Part shown: piece by piece, positions 45,674-56,600 of the stretch
How positions within the stretch are numbered: the first letter of the stretch is position 1
How the letters are laid out: every line of letters starts with the position of its first letter
Source: Porites lobata
Taxonomy: Eukaryota > Cnidaria > Anthozoa > Scleractinia > Poritidae
Assembly: GCA_942486035.1 (NCBI GenBank)
Contig: CALNXK010000045.1
Span: forward strand, 2,766,501 to 2,830,500
Direction: 5' to 3'
Length of the DNA: 64,000 bases
The notes under the pieces: generated by a model
The model's input: only the letters and a program-made list of their open reading frames with translations
Database searches by the model: none
Told to the model about the DNA's origin: nothing
Program-made: the position numbers and the translations under genes

Positions 45674-48550
45674 ATGCGGCTTTTGACGCATAATATGTTA
45701 ACATCACACGTCAAGGGTGTGAAGAATGGCTATCCTTTGGGTATAGAGGTAATTCCTTGATATATTTCTTCACATAGTTCTTTTGAAAACTGGGCAATGA
45801 CAAAAAGTCATAGTCTTCTATCAGATTCGATTTTCACGTGGTCTAGAGATTTTCATCTTTGGGATCTGCTGATGCTAAAAATTTTCTCAGTAGCTCCCCA
45901 TGTCTGTCTCAAAAGTTATGTGTATATAATTATTATATTGTAGGGGGACAATGGGGTATTGAACAACTAAATATCACAATGAAAAATTTCCAAATACCAA
46001 ATTACTACATTGAAAATGCAGTAATACAGCACTTCGTAAGGTAAATTAAATAATCAGAGCGATTGTAGAATACCCGGCCCACTAAATGTCTTACTTAGAA
46101 AACTGCTCCCATAGTCCCGCAGTCATGTTCTGTTATGCCGAATACTTCAATCTAAGTGAGTGAAATGCGTGCTCCTGAAAACCTTCATTTCCGCAGTCGC
46201 TGAATAGTGAAGATAAAAGTGTATACAACTAGTGCTCCCGCAGTCGATGTCAAGTAGCTAGTGTGCTTATAGAACAAGGTATCCTTGTGCTCCCGCAGTC
46301 CCATGCTCCTGCAGCTGATGTCGGAATTTATTATGCAAATTCGGCAACTGCGGTACTGCGGGAGCAGTTTTTTAAGTTATGTATTTAGTGGGCCAGGTAT
46401 TCTGCAATTTAGCCAAATGGGAGCAATCTAAATATTATTAGCTAAAGTTGTCTACCTAGCCTCCTTCGCAGCCATTACTTTTAAGGGTCGTCATGCAACA
46501 CTCCTCCCCAGGGAAGAAGCTCTGCGTGACACATTGTGGTGCTTGAAAACAGTTTCAAATTTGTATGCCTGTATTATAAAAGCTGGCTAATAAAGACCCA
46601 AATCACAAAGAACTTGGGACTGTAGGACTCTCTTGTAGTACTTTATTCCACAACTATTAATTGACCCAATAATTAGCAAAATGTGTACATCAGTCCATCG
46701 TTTCTCAGATAATGGTCGACTACCCAGCATCTGCCCGCAGCATGATACTTACAATTATTGTAACCTCTAGTTTTATATTAATGTTATTTTTTATTAGGTT
46801 GTTAATGTTGTTGTAAATGAAGTAGACTTCAACCCAGAGTTTATTTCCCGTATGATTGCTAAAGTAGAGTGGAGTGCTCTTCTGAAAGCAGCTGAACAGG
46901 TGAGAGGAACATTTAACCCCTGTATATTCTTAGAGCAGCAAGCATCTGATTTTTCTGTAAGTAACATTGCTAACCAAACATCAAGCTCTTGAGAATAAAG
47001 AAAAACTGTAATCACCAAGTAAAAAGATTTGGATCAAATTCTCCTTGTCAGCTCCACAGAAGTATTTCGAGAACGAAGTGGAGAAAATGCCTGCTGATAT
47101 TAAGGCTGGTTTTTATTAGAGTCAGAGACATGATGTTATTGGAATCGTAAGAGTGATTATGATATAGTGAAAATAAAAATCGAAGTTGTAAGGAATGACA
47201 AAAGGCTCATAATTTACACCATTTCCATTTTCTTCTGACTCTTTTTGCGACCTGTTTTTGCTTAACCCTTTAAACCCTAAGATCAAAATTAGAATTCTCA
47301 TTTGTTGCCCCTATTCATTTCCTACAGAATTAGTGGGGAGAAGTTGTCAAAATATCAAGCAAATTCATCTTGTGAGATCATGTCCATAATTCTCATGAAC
47401 ACTCTATTTTACAAAGCATTGATATTACAAGGAGAAATTTGATGCTGATCACTCTTAGGGTGACAAGAGTTTGAGACTGCAACACTGTCAACTTCATTAT
47501 TTTTCTTATGATCAGGTAGGAAGGTCTGAAGGTCTGCCCAGTGAAGTTATCCCAGACTATGAAAAGGATGAAGAGTTCTTAAAGAAGGTCCACCATGTTT
47601 TACTTGAGGTTAGTTGTCAAGAAATTTTTTAAACTTTCATTTAAGCCACCTCTCCTTATTTTTGGCATGTGTTCCAAATTAACCAACCATCCATACTTAC
47701 ATGTATGCTGATAATAAAGAAAGAGCAGCTTTCTTTCTGCCAGTCTGGCCTACCTGCACCCATTTTAATCTGGAGGTTTTCAAAAACATTTTTCCAAATT
47801 TGTGGAACATTGCTTATTGGTTGATCCCAACTGTTTACGAAAATTTCAAAACAATAGCTATATGTACAGTGTACATGTAGGTGTGTAGTTTAGAGGTTGG
47901 ATTGAAGTGGATGGAAAACATTTTGTCCAGTTTTTTTCTTTTTTTTTTTTTTTTTTCAATGATTTATTTGTACCTTGTTTTTTTGTTTTTGGTTAGGCTT
48001 TTGTACATTATTTTTTTTTTTGAGCATTTTAGTGTTATTCGAGCATTTTAGTGGCATTTTCCCCAGAAAATTTTTTTTTGGTAGCCTTTTTTTTTCTCAG
48101 CAAATTAGCATTCAAAATTCACAAAAACCTGCTAGAGGCTTTTTTGTTACTTGCAACACTTGCTGCCAGAGCACTTTGAAATTAATTTTAAAAACGTTTG
48201 TATAATGAGATCTTTTAGTGACTTTTGGGGGCCATACTTTAGGAGATGGAGCATTATATACAAAGCACAGTCAGTAGTCAAAAGCCTATTTTTGGTAGTT
48301 TTTTTCCCAGCAAATTAGCATCACAGTGAAATGTATTTCCTGCCCCTCTGGGGAATCAGGCCATACTTGATATGATTATACAACAGAATTTGTTTGGGGC
48401 TTAATGAAAAATTTGGGGCTTAATTAAAGGGTCAAAACATTTTTACAGGTTGAAGTTGATGAAGGGTCACTGGTCTGTCCTGAGTCCGGAAGAAAATTTC
48501 CAATCAAGAATGGAATTCCCAACATGCTGTTGAATGAAGATGAAGTTTAA
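45674..48550 (+). CDS. TRMT112: TRMT112, methyltransferase activator subunit, complete
   Basis: Four exons, 45674-45748, 46798-46899, 47516-47608 and 48449-48550, all phase 0 with GT-AG borders, give 123 residues (human protein 125). It starts MRLLTHNMLTSHVKGV, and has VDFNPEFISRMIAKVEWSAL, EFLKKVHHVLLEVEV, LVCPESGRKFPI and ends GIPNMLLNEDEV, a clear match to the family along its whole length. The family is a small partner that stabilises and activates several methyltransferases acting on tRNA, rRNA and release factors (for example TRMT11, ALKBH8, BUD23, METTL5, N6AMT1) in cytoplasm and nucleus. It lies head to head with the CXC gene. Intron 1 holds a MITE (46062-46408), intron 2 an interspersed repeat (47268-47480), and intron 3 a long T-rich run near 47936-48080. 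An AATAAA lies 279 bases after the stop. Confidence 0.97.
46062..46408. mobile_element. MITE-like foldback in TRMT112 intron 1, 347 bp
   Basis: ATTGTAGAATACCCGGCCCA and the following CTAAATG...AAACTGCTCCC at the left are mirrored by GGGAGCAGTTTTTTAAG...TAGTGGGCCAGGTATTCTGC at the right. Inner CTCCCGCAGTC words recur several times. No coding frame. Confidence 0.82.
47268..47480 (+). repeat. Interspersed repeat, copy 2 (plus)
   Basis: Begins AACCCTAAGATCAAAATTAG and ends TGCTGATCACTCTTAGGGTG. It is the inverse-oriented relative of 40248-40480. It lies in intron 2 of TRMT112. Confidence 0.7.
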
Positions 48551-48828
48551 TAATTATTATATTTTGTCCTGGAAGTGAGCAAACGTGTGATTTTACATGT
48601 CCCACATGACAAGGCAAGGAAAAGTCAGCTCAGTGTAAGATAGAGAACTCTGACATCAGTTTTTAACATCTGTGAATGAAAGTGAAGAGTTAAAAGTTAA
48701 CTTCACTCCAAACTAAAATGTTAGAAGCTTTTGTTTGAATGAATGGGATTTGTTAGCCTGACATAGCTGTCACTCCAGGTTATTTCGTCTTTTGGCTTTG
48801 ACAATGCAGAGCAGTGCTTTTAGGTTAA

Positions 48829-48834
48829 AATAAA
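48829..48834 (+). terminator. Polyadenylation signal for TRMT112
   Basis: AATAAA on the plus strand, 279 bases after the TRMT112 stop, followed by TG/T-rich sequence. It is the best such signal downstream of the gene, though not proof of the site used. Confidence 0.5.
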
Positions 48835-49737
48835 GCCCCAGATGTAGTAAGTTTAAAAATTCTGAGATTTATCAGTGCATTTAGCGCTGACAGTATGGCT
48901 GTAAGTGTTTTTTTTTTTCAGACAGGGTTTTTACACATCTTGAAAACCCTTGAACTTCAGGACTCTTATTTTGAGGTCTTGAAAGTGCTTTAAATGTTGT
49001 TTTTGTTCATTGAAAGTCCTTGATTTTTTTTTACCAAGAGCATCTATATTATCATTGCTTGAAATTGTACAATGTACTAAGTTTTTAATTGGTGAGTGCA
49101 AATGCAGATGGAATAATCATTAACAGCGTTACCATTCAGTGGTGTTTCGTTATCTTTGCTCACATGTAAATTGAGTCCAGGGGGAGTACTCTGGATTTGA
49201 AGTGACGGGGATGATCAAATGATATTTTTAGGGCCCAGGACTTGCATTTCTAATAGCCAAGCAAGGTCCTTGTCCCTAAGTGGCAAAAAATGTAGAGAAT
49301 ATCATGCTTACAAAAGGTAATTTAGGGGATAAAAGAACTCAGCATAAAAGTAAGTACATGTCAGGAGGATAAAAGGGGGTGGGATCATTTTTCTTGGCTC
49401 TGGGGCCTCCATTTACCTAGGCCTAAAAATGAGGTGGGACCTCGGGCCCGCTGTGCCTCTTTCCCAGATTCATGACCTCCTAGACTAGCTTGGTACAAGT
49501 GCATACATACAACTTTGAGATCAATACAACGAAATCTGAGTTAACATTCTATAATATACGATACAACATGTAGTAATTATACTCTTTAAATGTACATATT
49601 TACAATAAAGATTCCGCTGCCTTTGCTACGTTCACTGCCTCTTTCACATTCTTCTTACACCAGTGTTTTCTACATTTTTTTTTTTGTTATTGACAACTTT
49701 GATGGTCCTTATAATGCAAAACCAATCATCACTCTCT

Positions 49738-49865
49738 CAATTTAGGTTTATGGGAAACTGCCCACCTACCCCTCCCTGAAGCTAACATTAACACTTATTT
49801 CTCACTTAGGACAAAATGTTGGCTTAGGGGAGGGGTAGGTGGGCAGTTACCCAGAAACCTAAATT
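49738..49865. repeat. 125-bp foldback element, copy 2
   Basis: CAATTTAGGTTTATGGGAAA at the left and GTTACCCAGAAACCTAAATTG at the right fold on each other, with CCACCTACCCCTCCC/GGGGAGGGGTAGGTGG arms. It is close in sequence to 17321-17446. Confidence 0.88.
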
Positions 49866-49972
49866 GATCTTCTCTCTCTCCCCCTACCTGGCATGTTTCA
49901 TTGTAAATCATAGCATTGGCTTGTTTCCTTCTCCGCCCCCCCTCCTCCCCCCCCCCTCCCCAGGAATGCCTC

Positions 49973-50999
49973 CTACGGCTCCCCTCCCTCTCTCCTCTGA
50001 ATTAATTCACGGTTTGTCACAACGTTTGATCCAAATATCTTCTTCTCAAATTCTTCAGCTTCATTGCGATTTTTCCTCATCAGTAATTCGATCAATGCGA
50101 CTCGAAACTGTCTTAACCTTAAATAATAAATCAAAGGATTAACAAAAGAGTTCAACACCGCTAAGCTACTTGCAGCCGCACGTATGGCCCATAATGTTCC
50201 TAAGGTTACGATGTCTTTCAGGCACTCTATACTAATCCTAAAAATAACCATAGGCATGAAACTTATTATTACAAATGCAATGATCGTCAGTGTTAATTTA
50301 AAAGGCTCGCTTTTGAGATAAAAAGTTTTCTCTTGTCGCAGAATCGACTTGCTGAGAGGATATTTGTTTTTCATGTCGGCGAGCCTCTCGATAGATTATC
50401 GCATTACAAAGAAGGATGATCGCAATAAATGCAGATACGAGCACACTGTTAATAACTTCAAACAATCCATGGTCGAGGAAGAATACGATGTGAATGATTA
50501 CAGTCAGTGTCCATGCAAGAGCCGTGCCAGTCAGTACACGGGCCTTGGTAACGGCTTGAATGTAGACATAGGGACGCGTGATAGCAATGCACCGATCCAT
50601 AGTTATCAGGAACAGATGAATAAAGGAAGCGAACATGAAAAAGTGAGCGAAAAATTTGACGGCAGTTTGTAGAGAGCATGCTTTGGCTGTGGTCTTTAAG
50701 AGGTTGACCATCATAGCAATAAGGAGAGGCTGGCCCACTAATCCGACCATCAAGTCAGTCGAGGCTAGGCAGGCTAATGCAATGTTAGACATGCTCTGGA
50801 GACGGACTTTAGTCTTCACAGCGATCATCACCAACAGATTCAACAAAATAGTCATAGGGCAGGTGACGGCATGAATTACGATGAAGGCAATAAGAATACC
50901 ACGGGCAAGATTGGAAAAACCAACAGGTTTACCAAGAGCTATGTCGGCAACGCAGTTCCAAAGGAACTCGTTTTGCGGCTGGTTGTGACTTGAGTTCAT
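49973..50999 (-). pseudogene. Single-exon class A (rhodopsin-type) G-protein-coupled receptor with one frameshift
   Basis: A first frame from the ATG at 50999 encodes an N-glycosylatable N terminus (NSS), transmembrane segments 1-5 and most of loop 3. Transmembrane segments 6 and 7 follow in another frame ending at 49973. Landmarks: a TM1 LLNLLVMI, TM2 LACLASTDLMVG, a DRC in place of the DRY motif (ITMDRCIAITRP), TM6 SFMPMVIF, and NPLIYYL at the end of TM7. The first frame reads REARRHEKQ then FLSQKRAF and hits a stop. The next expected residues, KLTLTII, are one base out of frame, after a run of four T (minus strand, 50300-50303). One extra T explains the break; the combined length would be about 341 residues, normal for the class. 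It could be a real pseudogene, an allele or a sequencing error. The ligand is unknown. Similar intronless receptors are numerous in corals and anemones. Confidence 0.88.
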
Positions 51000-52558
51000 C
51001 TTCTCCGCTTCTGTTTCGTATGGAGCTGTTAACTCTACAAAATGTTGTCTTATTCTGCTTGGTCTATCTTTGTAACAAACGAGTATATTTAAAATTCTTC
51101 AACCTCAAGAGTGTCCTGTGAACTAGACTTAACTTCGCAGATGCCCCGCTAAAATAGCTTTCTTATTGTGGAACAATTATCAACTTTGTGTTTGTGAGTT
51201 ACTTTGTCACCATCATTAAACACAAGAGAAGATGAGGAAGAAACTAATTTGCCGTTCCCCTGAAAAGGCCAGACTTCACCTGTCGTCTCGAACTTTGGTC
51301 TCAGATTTGTTCATGAATTTCAACAAACCAACCGGAAAATCCGAGGTTATTATTATGTTTATTCAAGGTTTGAAATCAGGATTCTTTTTTGCCTCGAAGA
51401 AAAGTAGCACTGCGATGTGTATTCAACTGAATACTGAGCCATGGACTACGCCAGCTACGCCACAAATGAATGAAGACATTTTAACTTGTGTTACTGGATA
51501 GTCTTGATCGTTAACTTCTTTTGAAAAGATAACATTAGCGACGAGAAAGACCTCATCAATATTAAAATTTAGTTTTACTGATTATTCATCCTCTTGATTT
51601 TCTGTGTTTCCCTGTCCCACCCGGCAGGATCGGATACGGTCATCCAAAAGCATTTTTTTCTTTTTAACCCTTTCACAGCCAAAAATGGCCAAGGTAAAAA
51701 GTTTTAAAAAAATTCAAATTTCATTTGTAAAATTCTGAAAATAAAAATTCTCTTGTGAAAGTACAGCAAAAGAGGTTTCATTACAATGGTCAAAGCACGA
51801 TAGGGTTTCGACCAGAGACTCAAAAGTTCGATTACGCAACAAGACTCATCATCGATTCAATCTGGGAGTGACTGAAGAACTCAATAAAAACGTTGCCTGA
51901 TTTTATGGGAAAACATGCTTTCTCAGTTTTCAAGGTCTTTTTACTCGATATAAACACTACTTACAATGAAAAACCAAACCTTATGACGGAATTTGGAGCG
52001 ATAAGTATAACTTTCCCGATTACAAAAATATCAAAAATATAGTTTCCAGTTTGTTCTCTCAGTTGGCCATGTAGTTGAAATGGTTTTGATTACACAAAAA
52101 AGGCGGAGGTAGTGCTAATTAATGTATACAGAAAACGAGAAAAGACAAAATAAAACGATAAAAGTCCTATTCAGTTGAGCAGGAAATCCAGTAAGAAAAT
52201 GTATACGTCTCTTGCGAAAAATCCTTAAACTGACAACAAAAGCCGCTGGGAAATGGTCAAACAAGAACATCTGATATTTCAACACAGCAAACTCGACTTA
52301 ATTCTTGCACGGAAAGTTTGGGATAACAGTATCGCGGCATTTTCTTTTTCAGTAAAATATATCAATCTATTAATTCATCACTTATTTTGGAATGCTTGTC
52401 CATTACATAGCTACAGTATAAAATCGCTTATTTTTTATTAGCAAACAGTACCAAGTCCAGCAAACAAACGTGCTCGAGCAAAAAGACATTTTTGTGCAAG
52501 TTCGCATAGAAACACTATGTTCACAGTATACCGGATTAAGCTCTTTCGCCGGGCGACA

Positions 52559-52985
52559 CGAAAACCGCTGGATTGGGGTTCTGGTATGTGCCGCCCAAGG
52601 GTCGATTTTGATCCTGATTTAAACGGGCTATCCATTTCAGAGGCGTTTTCTAGAACGGGGTACCAGCTGGAATTTTCCACTTTAGTAAGCAGCCGTTTGA
52701 AATTAAATCAAAGACAGATTGCATTTTGGATACGGTTCAATGCGTTAACAAGCAAACCTTTGTAAAATTGTAAATTTGGAAGAACAGAGTATAAAAATCC
52801 CATTTCCAGAATTTAGGGCGAATTCTAGAACGGGGTTCCCTAAATTGGGACATTTCTAGAACTTTATCAGTTTGGGAAATTTTTTTTTAGAACGGGGTGC
52901 CAATTTGGAGTCCCAGGCAGCACATACCCACCCAAAAATACCCAATGCCCCCCCGCACGAAAACCGCCGGTTTGGGTTTCTGTTC
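52559..52985 (+). repeat. 'TCTAGAACGGGGT' repeat family, copy 1
   Basis: Has TATCCATTTCAGAGGCGTTT, several TCTAGAACGGGGT words, TACGGTTCAATGCGTTA and GGCAGCACATACCCACCCAA, in the same order as the copy at 63120-63530. It is probably a dispersed non-coding element with internal short repeats. Confidence 0.82.
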
Positions 52986-53041
52986 CCACATAAGGCGATA
53001 ATCTCGGCGCGATTCCTGATTTCCTACCCGCTGGAATTTTC

Positions 53042-53123
53042 CTTGCGAGCTGTGGTTTCTCCAGGCCGGACGCTACGTCCTTTGTAGCGTAGCGTCCGGC
53101 CTGGAGGAACCACTGCTCGCGGG
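53042..53123 (+). other. Strong hairpin, 36-bp stem and 10-base loop
   Basis: Arms 53042-53077 and 53088-53123 pair around TCCTTTGTAG. The inner 18 or more pairs are perfect (TCCAGGCCGGACGCTACG with its inverse). Of four mismatched positions, three would be G-U pairs in a plus-strand RNA. It lies 570 bp upstream of ARMC8. It may be an inverted duplication, a foldback element end or a microRNA-type precursor. Confidence 0.7.
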
Positions 53124-53688
53124 GTAGCCGGAGTTCTAAAACAGCAACTGAAACAAATTTAAAAAACCTGTCGTTTCTGTAACCTCGGAAGCTCTCGGAA
53201 GGTCTTTCAATAATAATCAGCTTACCTACAAAAACTTATAAAAATGGCCTTAAATCGATTAGCAGACCACACAGGAAAGGCGTAACACACGTTTTAAGTA
53301 AGGTAAACCTTTTTTTTTATGAAATCCTTTGAAATTCGTAGGTTACAGAAAGGATCGCGGTTTTTGGCCCATTTCGAGCTTGGGCTGACTGTGGTTTAAC
53401 ATAATTGATGTTGTTAATTCAGTAATTAGTTGCCTGTTTTAGGCCTCTTTTAGGGATCAAATAAATTTTTTTTATATGCCTTATTAACCACATAAATCAC
53501 AAAATATACCGAAGAAAAGCCCAGACTGTTTTAAGCGTTTAAATTTTCCGACGAGCCCAACTACCCTGATTTTGATGCAGGGTTACATAACCACTATTAT
53601 TGCCATTAACATGAGCCTGCAGTATTTTCAACTGGTCACTGTCCACGAACGTGTTTTCAAAAGTTGAAAAATATTTATTCGTTTCATC

Positions 53689-56600
53689 ATGAAAATGCCG
53701 GTGTTTACGGTAAGTTGACCAGAGGATTGTCAGGGTCATAGCTGTTAATTTAGATTTGATATTTAACAAAGCATTTCTTTTTTTCAATTCAGGAGCCGGA
53801 CACCGATGAAGTTTATGTGAATAATCTTTCCTCTCCTCATCTCGATGATCGACTGCAGGCAGTAACGTGAGTGGGCAAAGTCCTGGCATAAAATGATGAA
53901 ATAGAAATTATAATCAATGTCGTTTAAATATTTTAGATGAGTATCGATGTTTTTTCCTCGTAATATCTGCGTGAATTCGATCAATGTAAGCTTATAATTA
54001 TGTTGCTGCCAACAGATCGTCAGTTGATCGTGATCATTTGAACAAGGCTTGTGCTCTTATAGATCATGGCCTAATTCTAACAAAATAAATACTCATAGGG
54101 GAGAGATTGGCCGAAGAATACTTGGCCACTTCTCTCCCCATCAGTGTATAAGATATTGCTCCTTTGTCCTTTTATGCTCCATGCCAGGTGTCCCGGTAAT
54201 CAAAAGTGCTTCCCCTGACTGAAAATTATTTGGGGGTGACCCATTCCCAGTTATCCAGTGCTGTCAACTCTCCTGGATAATCCGGGAGACTCCAGATTTT
54301 GGACCATATCTCTCGGTCTCCATATTAGAGTCTGATATCTCCCGGATAATTGCCAAAGTTTCTATTTCTTGTAGACTCGACTTTCCGACCATAAAATTTC
54401 AAATATTTTGTGTTGTTTAAGCTACTGTTAACGTGGAACATTTTCTCATAAATTTTGGTATGCCACTGTAATTTAAGCAATAATGTGGCTAAATATGAAC
54501 TGTTGATGTGCTATATACGTCGATTGGAATCAAAGAGCATTTTTGGCACAAAGTGACGTCATTTATCGTGCGATATGACGTCATCTAACATTCCTTCCCT
54601 ATCAATTCTTAATATTTGATGACGTGGGGGGTTGACAGCCCTGATTATCTATTACTTGCCTTTATTTAAAAAATTAATGAGAAAAGCTTGAGAGGGATGT
54701 GAATACTGTGGTAGTCTCCCTCATACAACTCTCAACTCTGCCCGCAAATTATAGCAGACAACTTGGGATGAGGTAATATCTAGACTCAGTTATCTCAAGA
54801 ACCCATTGAAACAGTGAGATTGTGGGCTCTTTAATGTCACATTGTTTTCTGGCCTGCAAATCTTAACTGAACCATTAAGGGGATTTGCTCTTAAACCTGT
54901 GTTTTTCTTTGTCATCATCATCCTCATCATTATAATTATCATCATCATCATCTTTGTCATCACCCAGCACCACTGCACCACCATCATTACCATCATTAGT
55001 TTATCAGTTCCACTGTTACCTGATACCCTCTTTAAATATCATCATCATCATCATCATCTTTGTCATCACCCAGCACCACTACACAACCATCATCACCATC
55101 ATTAGTTTATCAGTTCCACTGTTACGTGATACCCTGTTTAAATATCATCATCATCATCATCATCATCATTATCTTTGTCATCACTCAGCACCACTGCACC
55201 ACCATCATCACCATCGTTAGTTTATCAGTTCCACTGTTATGTGATACCCTGTTTAAATATCATTATCATAATCATAATCATTATCTTTGTCATCACTCAG
55301 CACCACTGCACCACCATCATTACCATCATTAGTTTATCAGTTCCACTGTTACCTGATACCCTCTTTAAATATCATCATCATCATCATCATCTTTGTCATC
55401 ACCCAGCACCACTACACAACCATCATCACCATCATTAGTTTATCAGTTCCACTGTTACGTGATACCCTCTTTAAATATCATCATCATCATCATTATCTTT
55501 GTCATCACTCAGCACCACTACCACCATCATCACCATCGTTAGTTTATCAGTTCCACCCTTTACTTGTTATTTTAAAATGGTGGTGATGAAGATTTATCAT
55601 TAGTGTCTTCATCATCAATTAAATTGCCTTATTTAAAGAGGGTCACTATCACCACAGTGGAAACTTCCATAATCACTGTCACCATTGATGGTCATATGCC
55701 ATTGGATGTAGTGGTGGTGACCATGACCCACCACCACCACCACCAACATCATCATCACCATGACCACCATGATGATGATGATGATGATGATGATGACGAT
55801 GATCATCGTCATCATCATCATCATCATCATCGCCGTCTTTGTCATCATCATCACCATTACTTCTACCACCACCACCATCATCAATATCATCATCACCACC
55901 ACCACCATCTCCGACATCATCATCATCATCATTGTTTCAACTGCCAGGAGTATCCAGGGTGTTCAGGGTTTTATGCAGGCTTTAAAGACTTTTTATTTCA
56001 TCTGGCATTTTCCCTATGAACCAATTCTTGTACCGTGATTTTGGTGTTTTATGTTCATTTTTTATGAGTATACTGTTTGTTATGTGTTAGTGTCAGCTTT
56101 AATAAGCACTCTAGAAAATGTATGTAGTATAGTTAGCTCACACCTGATCTCAAAAATACATCTTATTTGATGGTTTAACTTATAGTATGCCATTATTATA
56201 ATATGCCCAGATGTTTTGTTAGTCACACTAATTGACCTAACGATGGGATCAGTTTAATTTGAATCATCAATTTGTCTCACGTTAATTTAAAACTTTCCTT
56301 TTAAGTCACATTGTCACCTTTTATTTATGATGATTCTCTGTACCAACATAGTAGTTATTTATGATCAATTTAATGTTGTTATCCTTTCTGTTTTGCAATG
56401 TCAAAACAGGTTTTGTAAATTGCGATTTGTCTTAGATTTATAACTTACCTCCTGCTCTCTAGACTTTTTGGTAATTATATTATTTCATTGTCACAGGAAT
56501 ATCAAAAATGCAGTCATTGGCAACAAAGCAAAGAAATCATCTTTTATCAGACTTAATGTCATACCAAAGGTTATTGAACTGCTTGTGCAGGACGACACTG

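Larger units (their letters stand above)
48551..49972. other. Spacer between TRMT112 and the receptor pseudogene
   Basis: Holds the TRMT112 3' untranslated region and a 125-bp foldback element (49738-49865). The two genes converge here, so the right end should hold the receptor's 3' flank. No exon is seen. Confidence 0.5.
51000..53688. other. Spacer between the receptor pseudogene and ARMC8
   Basis: The two flanking genes point away from each other, so both promoters should lie here, but I see no clear core motif. It holds an interspersed repeat (52559-52985) and a strong hairpin (53042-53123). An 89-codon frame at 51232-51501 has no recognisable feature. Confidence 0.5.

Noticed and set aside
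47936..48080. Long T-rich run in TRMT112 intron 3
   Set aside because: Simple low-complexity sequence, possibly an old poly(A) tail in inverse orientation, but no retrocopy body was recognised next to it.
54842..55586. Long His- and Ile-rich open frames on the plus strand
   Set aside because: They are translations of the ATC/CAT minisatellite, appear in all frames, and lie inside ARMC8 intron 2.
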